Positions 10,527 through 18,947 of a stretch of DNA of 64,000 nt are shown here, in pieces. The notes under the pieces were generated by a model. That model ran no database searches. It was not told the DNA's origin and saw only the letters and a list, made by a program, of their open reading frames with translations. The stretch lies in assembly GCF_003855155.1 (NCBI RefSeq), contig NZ_CP034073.1, positions 3,348,001 through 3,412,000 on the forward strand, in the 5' to 3' direction. Position 1 is the first letter of the stretch, and each line of letters starts with the position of its first letter. Position numbers and translations under genes: made by a program. This stretch comes from Shewanella psychromarinicola (lineage in GTDB: Bacteria; Pseudomonadota; Gammaproteobacteria; Enterobacterales; Shewanellaceae).

Positions 10527-11315
10527 ATGCTAATTGATTCCCATTGTCACCTTGATCGCTTAAAAGCGGCCCCCGACTCAGCCAGTTTACAATCCATTAT
10601 GGACAATGCCAAAGCCCAAGGCGTTGACTATCTATTGTGCGTCAACGTCCGTCAGCAAGGCTTTGAAGCCATGCGAGACAAAATGTCTGCCTTTGATAAT
10701 GTATTTTTATCTTCTGGCGTACATCCTCTAGATGTGCAAGAAGGCTTGAATATTGAAGACATTAAACGTTTTGCAGAAGATCCTAGAGTGGTTGCCATTG
10801 GTGAGACTGGTTTGGATTATTTCTATGCAAATGACACAAAAACGTTGCAGCAACAGTGTTTCGAACAACAAATTGCCCTAGCCGTAGAGGTGGGTAAGCC
10901 GTTAATTGTCCATACACGTGATGCCCGTGAAGATACCATTAATATGCTAAAAGCAGGCCACGCCGACAAAGTAGGTGGCGTGCTACATTGCTTCACTGAA
11001 AACTGGGAAATGGCTAAAGCGGCGATTGATTTGGGCTTTTATATTTCTGTTTCAGGTATTGTGACCTTTAAAAATGCTGGTGAGCTTCGCAGTGTTATTC
11101 GCCAAGTGCCTAAAGACAGATTACTGGTAGAAACCGATTCACCTTATTTAGCGCCAGTGCCACATCGTGGCCGAGAGAATCAACCGGCTTATGTTCGTGA
11201 TGTGGCAGAGTTTGTTGCACAATTACGCGGTGAAAAGTTTGATGAATTAGCTCAGTACACCACAGATAACTTTTTTAACTTATTTAAAGATGCCGCTAAG
11301 TTAATCGGACGCTAA
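10527..11315 (+). CDS. TatD-family metal-dependent hydrolase (YcfH-like)
   Basis: Metal-dependent TIM-barrel hydrolase; the relatives are deoxyribonucleases or D-aminoacyl-tRNA deacylases. Metal ligands are recognisable: DSHCHLD at the N-terminus, GETGLDYF near 92, HTRDAR near 128, HCFTE near 153 and ETDSPYLAP near 202. The frame is open from 10494, but ATG 10527 is chosen because the conserved protein begins MLIDSHCH; this gives 262 residues (E. coli YcfH 265). It is the last gene of the apbC-to-tatD run. Confidence 0.93.
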   Translation: MLIDSHCHLDRLKAAPDSASLQSIMDNAKAQGVDYLLCVNVRQQGFEAMRDKMSAFDNVFLSSGVHPLDVQEGLNIEDIKRFAEDPRVVAIGETGLDYFYANDTKTLQQQCFEQQIALAVEVGKPLIVHTRDAREDTINMLKAGHADKVGGVLHCFTENWEMAKAAIDLGFYISVSGIVTFKNAGELRSVIRQVPKDRLLVETDSPYLAPVPHRGRENQPAYVRDVAEFVAQLRGEKFDELAQYTTDNFFNLFKDAAKLIGR

Positions 11316-11482
11316 TTCGAGTCGTTCACTCATTAACTCATTCACTGGTTACTCGATGAGTATTCTGCGCTTTGTGAGCAATAACCTCATTATAGGCATC
11401 GTTTTTGTTGCATCCGCTCCGAGGTCGGCAATGGCGCTTGCGTTGCTCTACCTCCAGCATCTGACCTCCATGGCAGGAGACA

Positions 11483-11515
11483 ATGGTCTATTTTGTTTGC
11501 AACAAAATAGACCAT
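11483..11515. repeat. 15-bp perfect inverted repeat with 3-base loop
   Basis: Arms ATGGTCTATTTTGTT (11483-11497) and its exact complement (11501-11515) are separated by TGC. There is no T-run after it on either strand, so it is not a typical terminator. It could be the core of a MITE or a REP-like element. Confidence 0.85.
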
Positions 11516-11763
11516 GCAGTCGTACTTCAACACGACCTAAGCCGTTAGATAGGGTTGAAACTTGCCTTTAATGAGCCATTCAAGTATGTCATATCTTAGT
11601 CGCTTGATCTTTGTTAAGGGAAGATCATTATTTCAACAACTTGTTTGAACTTAATAGCTTAAGCGCCCCAATGACATCGCGTCATTCATCATATGGGTAT
11701 AAAAACACATAACGATACTGATGTATTTTTGTTTATTGATGTGATCTATTGATTAAAAAATAG

Positions 11764-11802
11764 ATAAAAAAATGGCCCAAAACTATCCAGTTGTTTTGGG
11801 CC
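11764..11802 (-). terminator. Minus-strand rho-independent terminator, probably that of rsmF before IS insertion
   Basis: Arms GGCCCAAAAC (11774-11783) and GTTTTGGGCC (11793-11802) form a 10-bp stem with a nine-base loop. The A-rich run at 11764-11770 becomes a T-run on the minus strand. With the IS removed it lies roughly 240 bases downstream of the rsmF stop. Confidence 0.65.
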
Positions 11803-12007
11803 TAGGGAAAGGGCTCGATTAAGAGCCTTGCGCTACTGCTGAGGCATCATAAGAGTGCTTAAGATGCCAAAGACTGAATAAATCATTAATTAACTATAGT
11901 CAGACTTATTGAGTTTTGCATAAAAATTAATCAACAATGTTGGTTTTGGTCTGTTTTTTATCGCAAGATTTTGATTGTAAATGCTTTATTAACCCTAGCT
12001 GATGTGA

Positions 12008-12019
12008 TGGTCTCCTCCC
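12008..12019 (+). repeat. Left subterminal inverted repeat of the IS
   Basis: TGGTCTCCTCCC is the exact reverse complement of the copies at 12069-12080 and 13322-13333. The following CAATACGG also occurs next to the right repeat in direct orientation (13316-13323). Confidence 0.85.
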
Positions 12020-12068
12020 AATACGGCATCGATGTGCCATGATTGAAGTTGTTACACACAATCAAAAT

Positions 12069-12080
12069 GGGAGGAGACCA
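12069..12080 (-). repeat. Internal third copy of the IS inverted repeat, doubling as the transposase ribosome-binding site
   Basis: GGGAGGAGACCA ends two bases before the transposase ATG at 12083, so its GGAGG is correctly spaced to act as Shine-Dalgarno. It can pair with the left repeat at 12008-12019, which would hide that site in any transcript entering from the left flank. Confidence 0.75.
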
Positions 12081-12082
12081 AA

Positions 12083-13096
12083 ATGAAGATTACAACAATA
12101 GGGCTTGATATTGCAAAAAGATTTTTTCATGTTGTTTGCTGTAATAAGCAGGGTCGGTTAATTAACAAGAAAATGTTAACAAGAGCGCAAGTATTAGCTT
12201 TCTTTCAAACACACCCATCCTGTTTAGTTGCTTTAGAAGCCTGTGCAACGTCTCATTATTGGGCAAGAGAAATACAACAGTGTGGGCACCAGGTAAAACT
12301 TATTCCACCTCAACATGTAAAAGCCTTTTTAATTGGCAACAAAAATGACTATAACGACGCCTTAGCCATTGCTGTCGCGGCTAACCAGCCACATATTAAA
12401 AGTGTGGGAATAAAGTCGATAGAGCAACAAGATAATCAAGCACAGCATAAAGCACGCGAGTTGGCGGTTAGGCAAAGAACGGCATTATGCAACCAAATAA
12501 GAGGATTAATCGCTGAATACGGTATTGCGTTAACCCAAGGTGTAAACAATATACGTAAAAGTATCCCTCTCATGCTAGATGATGAGGCCTCGCCATTATC
12601 AGGGGCGTTTAAAGCCATACTTAGGCAGCTACAAAGCCAATTAACTGCATTAGATACGTGTATCGAAGCCTATAGCCAATTGATTGTTGAAGCAGTAAAG
12701 CGCAATGATATTTGTCAGCGAGTTCAAACCATACCAGGATTTGGCCCTATGGTATCGAGTGCTTATTTTAATGAAGTGGGTAATGGCAGTCACTATCGAC
12801 GAGGCAGGGATGTTTCTGCTTCCTTAGGTATCGTTCCCCGCCAGCACAGTAGTGGGGGTAAAGAGACGTTGCTAGGCATAAGTAAGCGAGGGAATAGTTA
12901 CTTACGGTGTCTGTTAATCCAAGGAGCAAAGGCTGTGGTATCAAGAGCTGGAACGAAAAAGGATAAATTAAGTCAATGGATAAACCGGCTTGTTCAAACT
13001 CGGGGGCATAACCGAGCCTGCGTTGCTTATGCCAACAAAATGGCGAGAATGGCTTGGGCTATTACCGTCTCAGGAGAAGATTATTCAGCAGAATAA
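12083..13096 (+). CDS. IS110-family (IS1111 group) DEDD transposase
   Basis: RNA-guided recombinase of the IS110 family, 337 residues. The RuvC-like N-terminal half shows the DEDD set: D in GLDIAK (residue 9), E in ALEACATSHYW (about 53), and the two D of NDYNDALA (about 91-95). The C-terminal Transposase_20 domain starts near VQTIPGFGPM (about 215). It contains the conserved GIVPRQHSSGGKE segment that carries the nucleophilic serine in this family. No frameshift or stop is seen. Confidence 0.95.
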   Translation: MKITTIGLDIAKRFFHVVCCNKQGRLINKKMLTRAQVLAFFQTHPSCLVALEACATSHYWAREIQQCGHQVKLIPPQHVKAFLIGNKNDYNDALAIAVAANQPHIKSVGIKSIEQQDNQAQHKARELAVRQRTALCNQIRGLIAEYGIALTQGVNNIRKSIPLMLDDEASPLSGAFKAILRQLQSQLTALDTCIEAYSQLIVEAVKRNDICQRVQTIPGFGPMVSSAYFNEVGNGSHYRRGRDVSASLGIVPRQHSSGGKETLLGISKRGNSYLRCLLIQGAKAVVSRAGTKKDKLSQWINRLVQTRGHNRACVAYANKMARMAWAITVSGEDYSAE

Positions 13097-13321
13097 GTAA
13101 ACCGCTCTTCAAAGAATTGCGTGGGTAGAGCAAAACGATGACATAACAGGTAAAACCTGCATATTGAAAACCTGATAACCTCAAAGAGCGAAAAGCCCGA
13201 CGAGCTGATAAGGACGATATGCGCGTAATACATCGAGGTCAGAAGCCAATAGCTTCATTAAAAGACCGTATATATGACAGCAATCCTGTCCCTGTTATCG
13301 ATGAGTTATACCTTGCAATAC
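13097..13321 (+). ncRNA. Candidate bridge/seek RNA region of the IS
   Basis: In the IS1111 group the guide RNA is encoded between the transposase stop and the right end. This 225-base stretch has no coding frame. It can form a 7-bp stem CGCTCTT (13103-13109) with AAGAGCG (13184-13190) enclosing a hairpin CAGGT-AAA-ACCTG (13147-13159). TAACCTCA at 13176-13183, just 5' of the closing arm, is the exact complement of right-flank TGAGGTTA (13338-13345). AGCTGAT at 13203-13209 equals left-flank AGCTGAT (11997-12003). Both are placed as target guides would be. The true RNA ends cannot be read from sequence. Confidence 0.6.
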
Positions 13322-13333
13322 GGGAGGAGACCA
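13322..13333 (-). repeat. Right subterminal inverted repeat of the IS
   Basis: GGGAGGAGACCA, exact complement of the left copy, lies three bases inside the inferred right end. Confidence 0.85.
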
Positions 13334-13354
13334 TATATGAGGTTAATTAGTGTG

Positions 13355-14809
13355 TCATAGACTTACGTTAACCTTGTCGCGGACTAATTCACGCGGTAAA
13401 TTGTTTTTCAGCCTATGGCCTAAGTGTTTTACGACCCCAAGTACGACCTTGTGATAACTCACTAACATTTCACCTCGTGGCATTATGGCTAAATGTTGCT
13501 GTACCGATTCATCAAAAGTAGTTATGGCAATATCACGACCCATTAAATAATCTTGTGCTTGCGCGGCACTCAATTCCATAGTTTTTGTTGGGTTATGTGC
13601 TGCTGCTGATAAAGCAATAACGGCTTCATGTTTTGCTTTGTAGCCTTTTTTCATTGCATCAGCGAGCTTAATGCCAATACGTTGAAAGCGCATTTTGCCA
13701 ATAAACGGTATAAATTGGGCTGGAAATAACCAATATTCATCATCACGTACCATGATCACGTCATCACTAGGTAACTCGAGACAGAAGTTGTTTTGAAAAT
13801 ATTGTATTAACTCCGTTTTTTGCTTTTCGTTTACGGGAGTAAATGGAAAGTTTTTTTGTAATTTTGGCTGTTTTTCTACTCGCTCGACTGAGGCTATTTT
13901 GCGGATTTTGGCGACAAAAAAACCTTCACTGTCGTAAATTTGTGGCCAAACATGTAGAAAACCTTCTTTAGTGCACGCTTGGTCTGCGCCATCAAATAAA
14001 TCTGTCAATGAGATAAATTCAACCGCATCAGGATATATTTGTTTTAAGTGTAGACAGATATGTTGGTTTTCTAACTGGCTTAGGGTGCAAGTAGAATAGA
14101 CTAAGGTCCCACCAGGTTTTAATGCCAAAAATGCAGATTCGATAAGATCTTTTTGGGTTTCGCCAATCGCAGTAACATCATCAATATCCCAATGTTTTAA
14201 TGCCAATGGATCTTTACGAACCGTTCCTTCGCCGCCGCAAGGAGCATCCAATAAAATAGTATCAAACGATTCAAATAAATACTCACCAAATACTCTGCCA
14301 TCAAAATGGGTCAGGGCAGTATGGCTTGCGCCCATTCGTAGCACGTTGGCATGCAATACTTTCACTCGACTGGCGGAGTATTCATTAGCAACTAATAAGC
14401 CACGGTTATTCATTAAGGCTGCTATTTGAGTGGTTTTAGAGCCAGGAGCTGAAGCAAGGTCTAAGACAATTTCAGGTGCGGTATCATTTGAAAAGAGTGC
14501 AGTTGGCGGCAGCATAGAGCTGGCTTCCTGGATGTAAAACAGCCCTTGAATATGTTCGATGGCATTGCCTAGCTGAATGTCATCTTTGCCTTCAATCCAA
14601 AATCCGTCCTCACACCAAGGTATCGGTGAGAGTTGCCAGCCTGCTTGCGTCATGATGTTGATAAACGCGACGGTACTTATTTTTAGTGTATTAACCCGAA
14701 TGGATTGACGAAGCGGTTTATCACAATAAGCGATAAACTCTTCTAAAGATAAGTGGGCGGGTAACTCTTTCTCAATGTGCTTGATAAAGTTTGTATTTAA
14801 TTGGGCCAT
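13355..14809 (-). CDS. rsmF: 16S rRNA (cytosine-C5)-methyltransferase RsmF
   Basis: SAM-dependent methyltransferase of the NOL1/NOP2/Sun family; the E. coli enzyme (YebU) makes m5C1407 in 16S rRNA. The SAM site is LDLASAPGSKT near residue 116. The two motif cysteines are in DAPCGGEGT (about 188) and YSTCTLS (about 237). The C-terminal third (about 325-484) carries the YebU-type RNA-binding extension. Length is 484 residues (E. coli 479). In E. coli the order is msrC-letA-letB-rsmF; here a SpmAB-like gene on the opposite strand has entered between letB and rsmF, and an IS sits just past the rsmF stop. Confidence 0.95.
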   Translation of the reverse strand: MAQLNTNFIKHIEKELPAHLSLEEFIAYCDKPLRQSIRVNTLKISTVAFINIMTQAGWQLSPIPWCEDGFWIEGKDDIQLGNAIEHIQGLFYIQEASSMLPPTALFSNDTAPEIVLDLASAPGSKTTQIAALMNNRGLLVANEYSASRVKVLHANVLRMGASHTALTHFDGRVFGEYLFESFDTILLDAPCGGEGTVRKDPLALKHWDIDDVTAIGETQKDLIESAFLALKPGGTLVYSTCTLSQLENQHICLHLKQIYPDAVEFISLTDLFDGADQACTKEGFLHVWPQIYDSEGFFVAKIRKIASVERVEKQPKLQKNFPFTPVNEKQKTELIQYFQNNFCLELPSDDVIMVRDDEYWLFPAQFIPFIGKMRFQRIGIKLADAMKKGYKAKHEAVIALSAAAHNPTKTMELSAAQAQDYLMGRDIAITTFDESVQQHLAIMPRGEMLVSYHKVVLGVVKHLGHRLKNNLPRELVRDKVNVSL

Positions 14810-14933
14810 AATAATAAACGATAAATTATTTTTGCAGTGATTGGGTCGATCATATCACGGAATTGTACGCCCTGATCGGCAATGATTACTGTATATTGAG
14901 GTTATTAAAACCGACTGGGTTATGGAGATATAT

Positions 14934-16160
14934 GTGTTAAATAGAGTGTGGTTAGTATTTTTTATCATTGCCGCGTTGTCTATCGTGATCCAATTGGTAA
15001 ATGGCAACGTCAATGTATTAAGCGAGTCGGTTACTGCTTTGTTTGCCAGTGCCAAATTAGCGGCAGACATCTCAATTGGCTTGATTGGTGTGCTAGCGTT
15101 ATGGATGGGCCTTATGCAGGTGGGTGAAAAGGCCGGTGTAGTGGGTTTGTTTGCCCGTATATTCGAGCCTTTACTCTCCAAGTTGATGCCTGAGGTTCCT
15201 CGTGGCCATGTGGCGTATGGGAGTATTAGCATGAATCTGACTGCGAATATGCTGGGGTTAGATAATGCCGCAACCCCCTTAGGCTTAAAAGCAATGCATG
15301 ATCTGCAAACGCTTAACCCGGTCAAAGCGGTTGCAACCAATGCCCAAATTTTATTTTTAGTGTTAAATACCTCCTCGGTAACGTTAGTCCCAGTGACAGT
15401 GTTTCTCTATCGCGCGCAACAAGGTGCTGCTAATCCTGCTGATATCTTTTTGCCTATCTTGTTGGCCACAAGTGTCTCGACCGTTGTGGGGCTGCTGGTT
15501 GTGGCTTTGGTGCAACGTATCTCGTTATTCAATAGTGTTATTTTGGCTTATGCTGCCATCATTATGAGTGTGTTCATGGCAGGTATGGCTTATTTAGTGA
15601 CATTATCGGCCGATGCAATAGGCCAAGTGTCTATGATTTTGGGCAACGGCATATTGCTATTGCTCATTCTAAGTTTTATTTTAGTCGCCGGTTATCGCAA
15701 AATTGCTGTGTATGAAGAGTTTGTCGACGGTGCAAAGCAGGGGTTCAGTCAAGCAATCCAGCTTATTCCTTATTTGTTGGCGATGTTATTAGCGATTGGT
15801 TTTCTGAGGGCTTCTGGCGCATTAGATTATGCTTTGCAGCTCTTAGCTAGCGTCGTTAGCGCATTGGGAGCCGATACGCGCTTTATTGATGCGATGCCAA
15901 CGGCATTGATGAAACCCTTTAGTGGTTCAGGCGCGCGGGCTATGATGCTAGAAACCATGAGTCACCATGGTGTTGACTCATTTGCTGGCCGATTAGCCGC
16001 AATCTTGCAAGGCAGTACCGAAACGACTTTTTATGTGTTGGCCGTTTACTTTGGTTCTGTCGGGATCCGTAATGGCCGTCATGCGTTGGCATGTGGTTTA
16101 ACTGCTGATATTGCCGGTATTACTGCAGCCATAGGCGTGTGTTATTGGTTTTATGGTTAA
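14934..16160 (+). CDS. SpmA-SpmB fusion: nucleoside-recognition (Gate) domain membrane protein
   Basis: Polytopic inner-membrane protein with two Gate-domain halves. Residues about 35-195 resemble SpmA (SMNLTANMLGLDNAATPLG), and residues about 265-408 resemble SpmB (FSGSGARAMM, GSTETTFYVLAVYFGS). In Bacillus these are separate spore-maturation proteins; in non-sporulating Proteobacteria the fused form has no settled function. ATG 14922 opens the frame, but GGAG (14924-14927) lies inside it and is well spaced for GTG 14934, so the GTG is preferred (408 residues; 412 from the ATG). It stands alone between rsmF and letB, both on the other strand. Confidence 0.85.
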   Translation: MLNRVWLVFFIIAALSIVIQLVNGNVNVLSESVTALFASAKLAADISIGLIGVLALWMGLMQVGEKAGVVGLFARIFEPLLSKLMPEVPRGHVAYGSISMNLTANMLGLDNAATPLGLKAMHDLQTLNPVKAVATNAQILFLVLNTSSVTLVPVTVFLYRAQQGAANPADIFLPILLATSVSTVVGLLVVALVQRISLFNSVILAYAAIIMSVFMAGMAYLVTLSADAIGQVSMILGNGILLLLILSFILVAGYRKIAVYEEFVDGAKQGFSQAIQLIPYLLAMLLAIGFLRASGALDYALQLLASVVSALGADTRFIDAMPTALMKPFSGSGARAMMLETMSHHGVDSFAGRLAAILQGSTETTFYVLAVYFGSVGIRNGRHALACGLTADIAGITAAIGVCYWFYG

Positions 16161-16201
16161 TAATAAAAAGTGTAAATGTATTTTAGTACGGGACAGTGAT
16201 A

Positions 16202-16231
16202 AAAAAGGCCGATAAATTTATCGGCCTTTTT
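16202..16231. terminator. Bidirectional terminator between the SpmAB-like gene and letB
   Basis: The sequence is a perfect palindrome, GGCCGATAAA followed by its complement, flanked by A5 and T5. It serves the two convergent genes. Confidence 0.88.
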
Positions 16232-16301
16232 GTGTTTGAATCGTTATTTAACCTCAACGGAGAAAAGGCTGTTTGATAAGCGTTTATTATCCCGAGTGAA
16301 T

Positions 16302-18947
16302 TTATTTAGCTTGTGTAGGTCGCCATTGTGTCCATTCATCTTGCGAATTTGCATGTAATGGGAAACGGCTTGTGGCATCGATACTATTACTGTCTGAGGT
16401 TGCATCACGTGTAGCAAATGCTATTCCGCCGGCAAGTATGGTCTCTAATGATCCCGTTTCTAACTTCGCGCCTGAAAATAATCCGACATCTAACTTAATC
16501 CCTGAAGCATCCCAAAACTGGCTGCTTTGGTTAATTAAATGAGCATATTCAGCATTGACATGGGCAAACAGCGTTATTTCAATACCTGAATCATCTAGCT
16601 GATAACCATCAATTTGGCCGACGTTAATGCCGCGAAAAAATAATGGCGTCCCCACTTTAATGGAACCCAGTTGATCATCAACTAATTGGAATACTACAGC
16701 ATCTTTGGGCACATTGGCTGCAAAACTAGCGTGCGCTAAGGCGACAAACGTATCAACTAATTCCAGACTCTTGCCAGGGATAACCCCAATATACGGCCCC
16801 GTTAATAATGCATCTAGTGCATTAATCCCAGCTAAAGAAATCTGTGCATCAATAATGAAGTATTCACTGTCATTGGTGCTGAAGTGATGTGCATATTGGC
16901 CAAACAAATACGCTGTTGCACTAAGCGTGTTTAAATCTTGGTTTAGCTTAACGTGTGTCACCTCACCAATTTGATGACCTTGGAAACGAATGGCGGCATT
17001 GGCAGTGATGTTTGCACTGACGGGTAAGGTGAGATTAATGACCTTAGCCTGCATAAGCGCATATGATTTTTTGTCATACAAGCGCAGATTCGGCTCACTG
17101 TGTTGAATATCAGCTATGTCATCTATGTGGCCAAGAGTAATACTGCCGTTAATAGCGCCTTTAAGTGGGGCGACATTAATATCAACGCCCGCGAGACTGG
17201 CATTGATGGCGACAGCATCGTTGCGCCAAAACACTGTATTGGGTTTTATTAGTGGAGCAAATTTATTGTCGATATTAATATCGATGTTAAATTTATCTGT
17301 GTTTGCTAACCAGTTAATTTTACTTACCGAGCCGATTTGCATTTTTTTATAATAAATAGGTGATCCTTCAGCTAAATCTGCCCCATCAATACTGGTCAAG
17401 GTTAAATGGGTCATTTGCTGCTGAGCATATAATGCCTTGGCTGACTCAATTGATTCATGCAGTTTCAATTTACTATTGACCGCAAGTAGGGCGCTGTTAT
17501 TACCTGGAATTAAGCTAATAGCCCCTTCAAGCATAGTGGTTACATCTCGAGTCTTAACACTTATGCCTTCTAATGAAGCATTTATGGATAATGCACTTTC
17601 AGGCACAAAGAAACTTCCCTTCGTGAGTAAATTTTTAAATTCAGGTAGAATTTCAATATGATACTCAACAGTTGAAAAATCTTGGCTTATGTTAGTACTG
17701 AGAATTTGGCCAATAGGTAATTGTTTATAACGCACTTGTGCACCATTACTGACACCAGTATGGGTATTGGCAACGACAGTTAGCTCAATTTTGTCTTCAC
17801 TGAGTAAGTCTGGTGCACCTGAAGCCAGTTCAAATTGCATCGCCTCAGTTGATGCCTGGCTACCAGGCAAAACATTAATCACACTTCCTGTAACGAGTCG
17901 ACTGACGTGTTTGACACCTTTTAATGATATTTCGGGACCACTTAACCAAAACTGACTATCTTTGGCAATTAACGCTTTGTACTGGTAGTTAACTCGAGCA
18001 ATGAATTGAACCCCGGTTGGCGTTAAGGATTTTTTCTCAATTTGACCAATAGCAATACCACGGTAGATGATAGCTGTCCCTTCGCTGACATCCTCACCAT
18101 TTGCCGCAGTTAGGCTAAAATCAATTCCACCGAGAGCCGTTTGTTGATCTTCATACAGGGTATATTCATCGCCATTTACCGCTTTTTCGGTATCAGTGCC
18201 ACTATCAAAACTAATTCCGCCTGCTAAAATTGACGCAATACTTTCGGTACTGACTTTGATGCCAGCTAATGAGGCATCAATCTTTAACCCCGAGACATTC
18301 CAAAAGTGGGAATCTTTATTGACTAAATGAGCATATTGCTCTTGAACAAATGCGCTGATAATAATTTGCTTGTTGCCGTGTAGACGGTAGCTGACCACAC
18401 TGCCGACAGGCGCTTGACGGAAAAATACTGGCGAGCCAACATCAATAGATCCCAGTCGAGGTGATTTTAGCTCGATCATGAGCCCTTCAATGCCGGGGAG
18501 GATTGCTGGCGCTTCTCGCTCAGCTTCGAATTCGGTTGCAGAGCGCCCATCTCCTGGCTGAATGGCAATATAATTGCCTGAAAATAAGGTGTCTAATCCT
18601 TCGACTCCAGTAATACTCGCTTTGGGTTTGACTAACCAAAAAAGAGTATTTTTGTTTAAAAATGGATCGGCGCGATAATCCATTACCACTTTGACGTTAA
18701 CCCCTCTGAGATCATCATCAATACCAATGTCGGTGACTTTACCTACCGACAAACCTTGGTATTTTACCAAGGTTTTACCAATATCGATCCCGGCGGCACT
18801 GGGGAAGTGGATCAAAACGTCAATGCCGGACTCATTAATGCTTTTTACTCCTAACCAAGCACCTAATATTAAGGCGACAACAGGCAATAACCATATTGGC
18901 GAGAATAATTTTTTCTTCACAACTTTAGGCGATTCAATTTGTGTCAT
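16302..18947 (-). CDS. letB: Seven-MCE-domain lipid transport protein LetB (YebT)
   Basis: Inner-membrane-anchored MCE protein that, in E. coli, stacks seven rings into a periplasm-spanning lipid tunnel. One membrane helix (about residues 17-36) is followed by seven MCE repeats. Each begins with a G-I/V-G-V/I-type core: near 46 (VKYQGLSVGKV), 160 (FFRQAPVGSV), 275 (IYRGIAIGQI), 390 (RYKQLPIGQI), 513 (YYKKMQIGSV), 635 (RFQGHQIGEV) and 748 (FFRGINVGQI). Length is 881 residues against 877 in E. coli, so the repeat number is conserved. Its start overlaps the end of the second letA half by 14 bases, indicating one operon. Confidence 0.95.
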   Translation of the reverse strand: MTQIESPKVVKKKLFSPIWLLPVVALILGAWLGVKSINESGIDVLIHFPSAAGIDIGKTLVKYQGLSVGKVTDIGIDDDLRGVNVKVVMDYRADPFLNKNTLFWLVKPKASITGVEGLDTLFSGNYIAIQPGDGRSATEFEAEREAPAILPGIEGLMIELKSPRLGSIDVGSPVFFRQAPVGSVVSYRLHGNKQIIISAFVQEQYAHLVNKDSHFWNVSGLKIDASLAGIKVSTESIASILAGGISFDSGTDTEKAVNGDEYTLYEDQQTALGGIDFSLTAANGEDVSEGTAIIYRGIAIGQIEKKSLTPTGVQFIARVNYQYKALIAKDSQFWLSGPEISLKGVKHVSRLVTGSVINVLPGSQASTEAMQFELASGAPDLLSEDKIELTVVANTHTGVSNGAQVRYKQLPIGQILSTNISQDFSTVEYHIEILPEFKNLLTKGSFFVPESALSINASLEGISVKTRDVTTMLEGAISLIPGNNSALLAVNSKLKLHESIESAKALYAQQQMTHLTLTSIDGADLAEGSPIYYKKMQIGSVSKINWLANTDKFNIDINIDNKFAPLIKPNTVFWRNDAVAINASLAGVDINVAPLKGAINGSITLGHIDDIADIQHSEPNLRLYDKKSYALMQAKVINLTLPVSANITANAAIRFQGHQIGEVTHVKLNQDLNTLSATAYLFGQYAHHFSTNDSEYFIIDAQISLAGINALDALLTGPYIGVIPGKSLELVDTFVALAHASFAANVPKDAVVFQLVDDQLGSIKVGTPLFFRGINVGQIDGYQLDDSGIEITLFAHVNAEYAHLINQSSQFWDASGIKLDVGLFSGAKLETGSLETILAGGIAFATRDATSDSNSIDATSRFPLHANSQDEWTQWRPTQAK

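Larger units (their letters stand above)
11316..12001. other. 686-base non-coding stretch between the tatD-family gene and the insertion sequence
   Basis: No convincing gene is seen on either strand. An open frame from 11356 has no family resemblance and a composition unlike its neighbours. The stretch holds a 15-bp perfect inverted repeat (11483-11515), a minus-strand terminator-like hairpin (11764-11802), a small hairpin with GGCTC/GAGCC arms (11812-11827) and the left flank of the IS. Part of it (about 11400-11540) may be a dispersed intergenic repeat, which cannot be judged from one copy. Confidence 0.6.
12002..13336 (+). mobile_element. IS110-family insertion sequence, IS1111 group
   Basis: One DEDD transposase gene lies between subterminal inverted repeats TGGTCTCCTCCC (12008-12019) and GGGAGGAGACCA (13322-13333). 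The repeats sit a few bases inside the ends, as in the IS1111 group, and there is no obvious target duplication. An ATG is present at both edges (12002-12004 and 13337-13339); sharing one copy gives an element of 1335 bases and an empty site reading CTAGCTGATGAGGTTA. A shared TGA at 12005 and 13338 is the alternative. A third copy of the 12-mer lies at 12069-12080. The transposase is intact, so the element may be active. Confidence 0.88.

Noticed and set aside
11356..11571. 71-codon open frame after the tatD-family gene
   Set aside because: It runs across the 15-bp palindrome, has no ribosome-binding site or family features, and its codon use differs from the real genes.
14855..15340. 161-codon minus-strand frame opposite the SpmAB-like gene
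   Set aside because: It is the complement of a strongly coding membrane-protein frame; its composition reflects that shadow.
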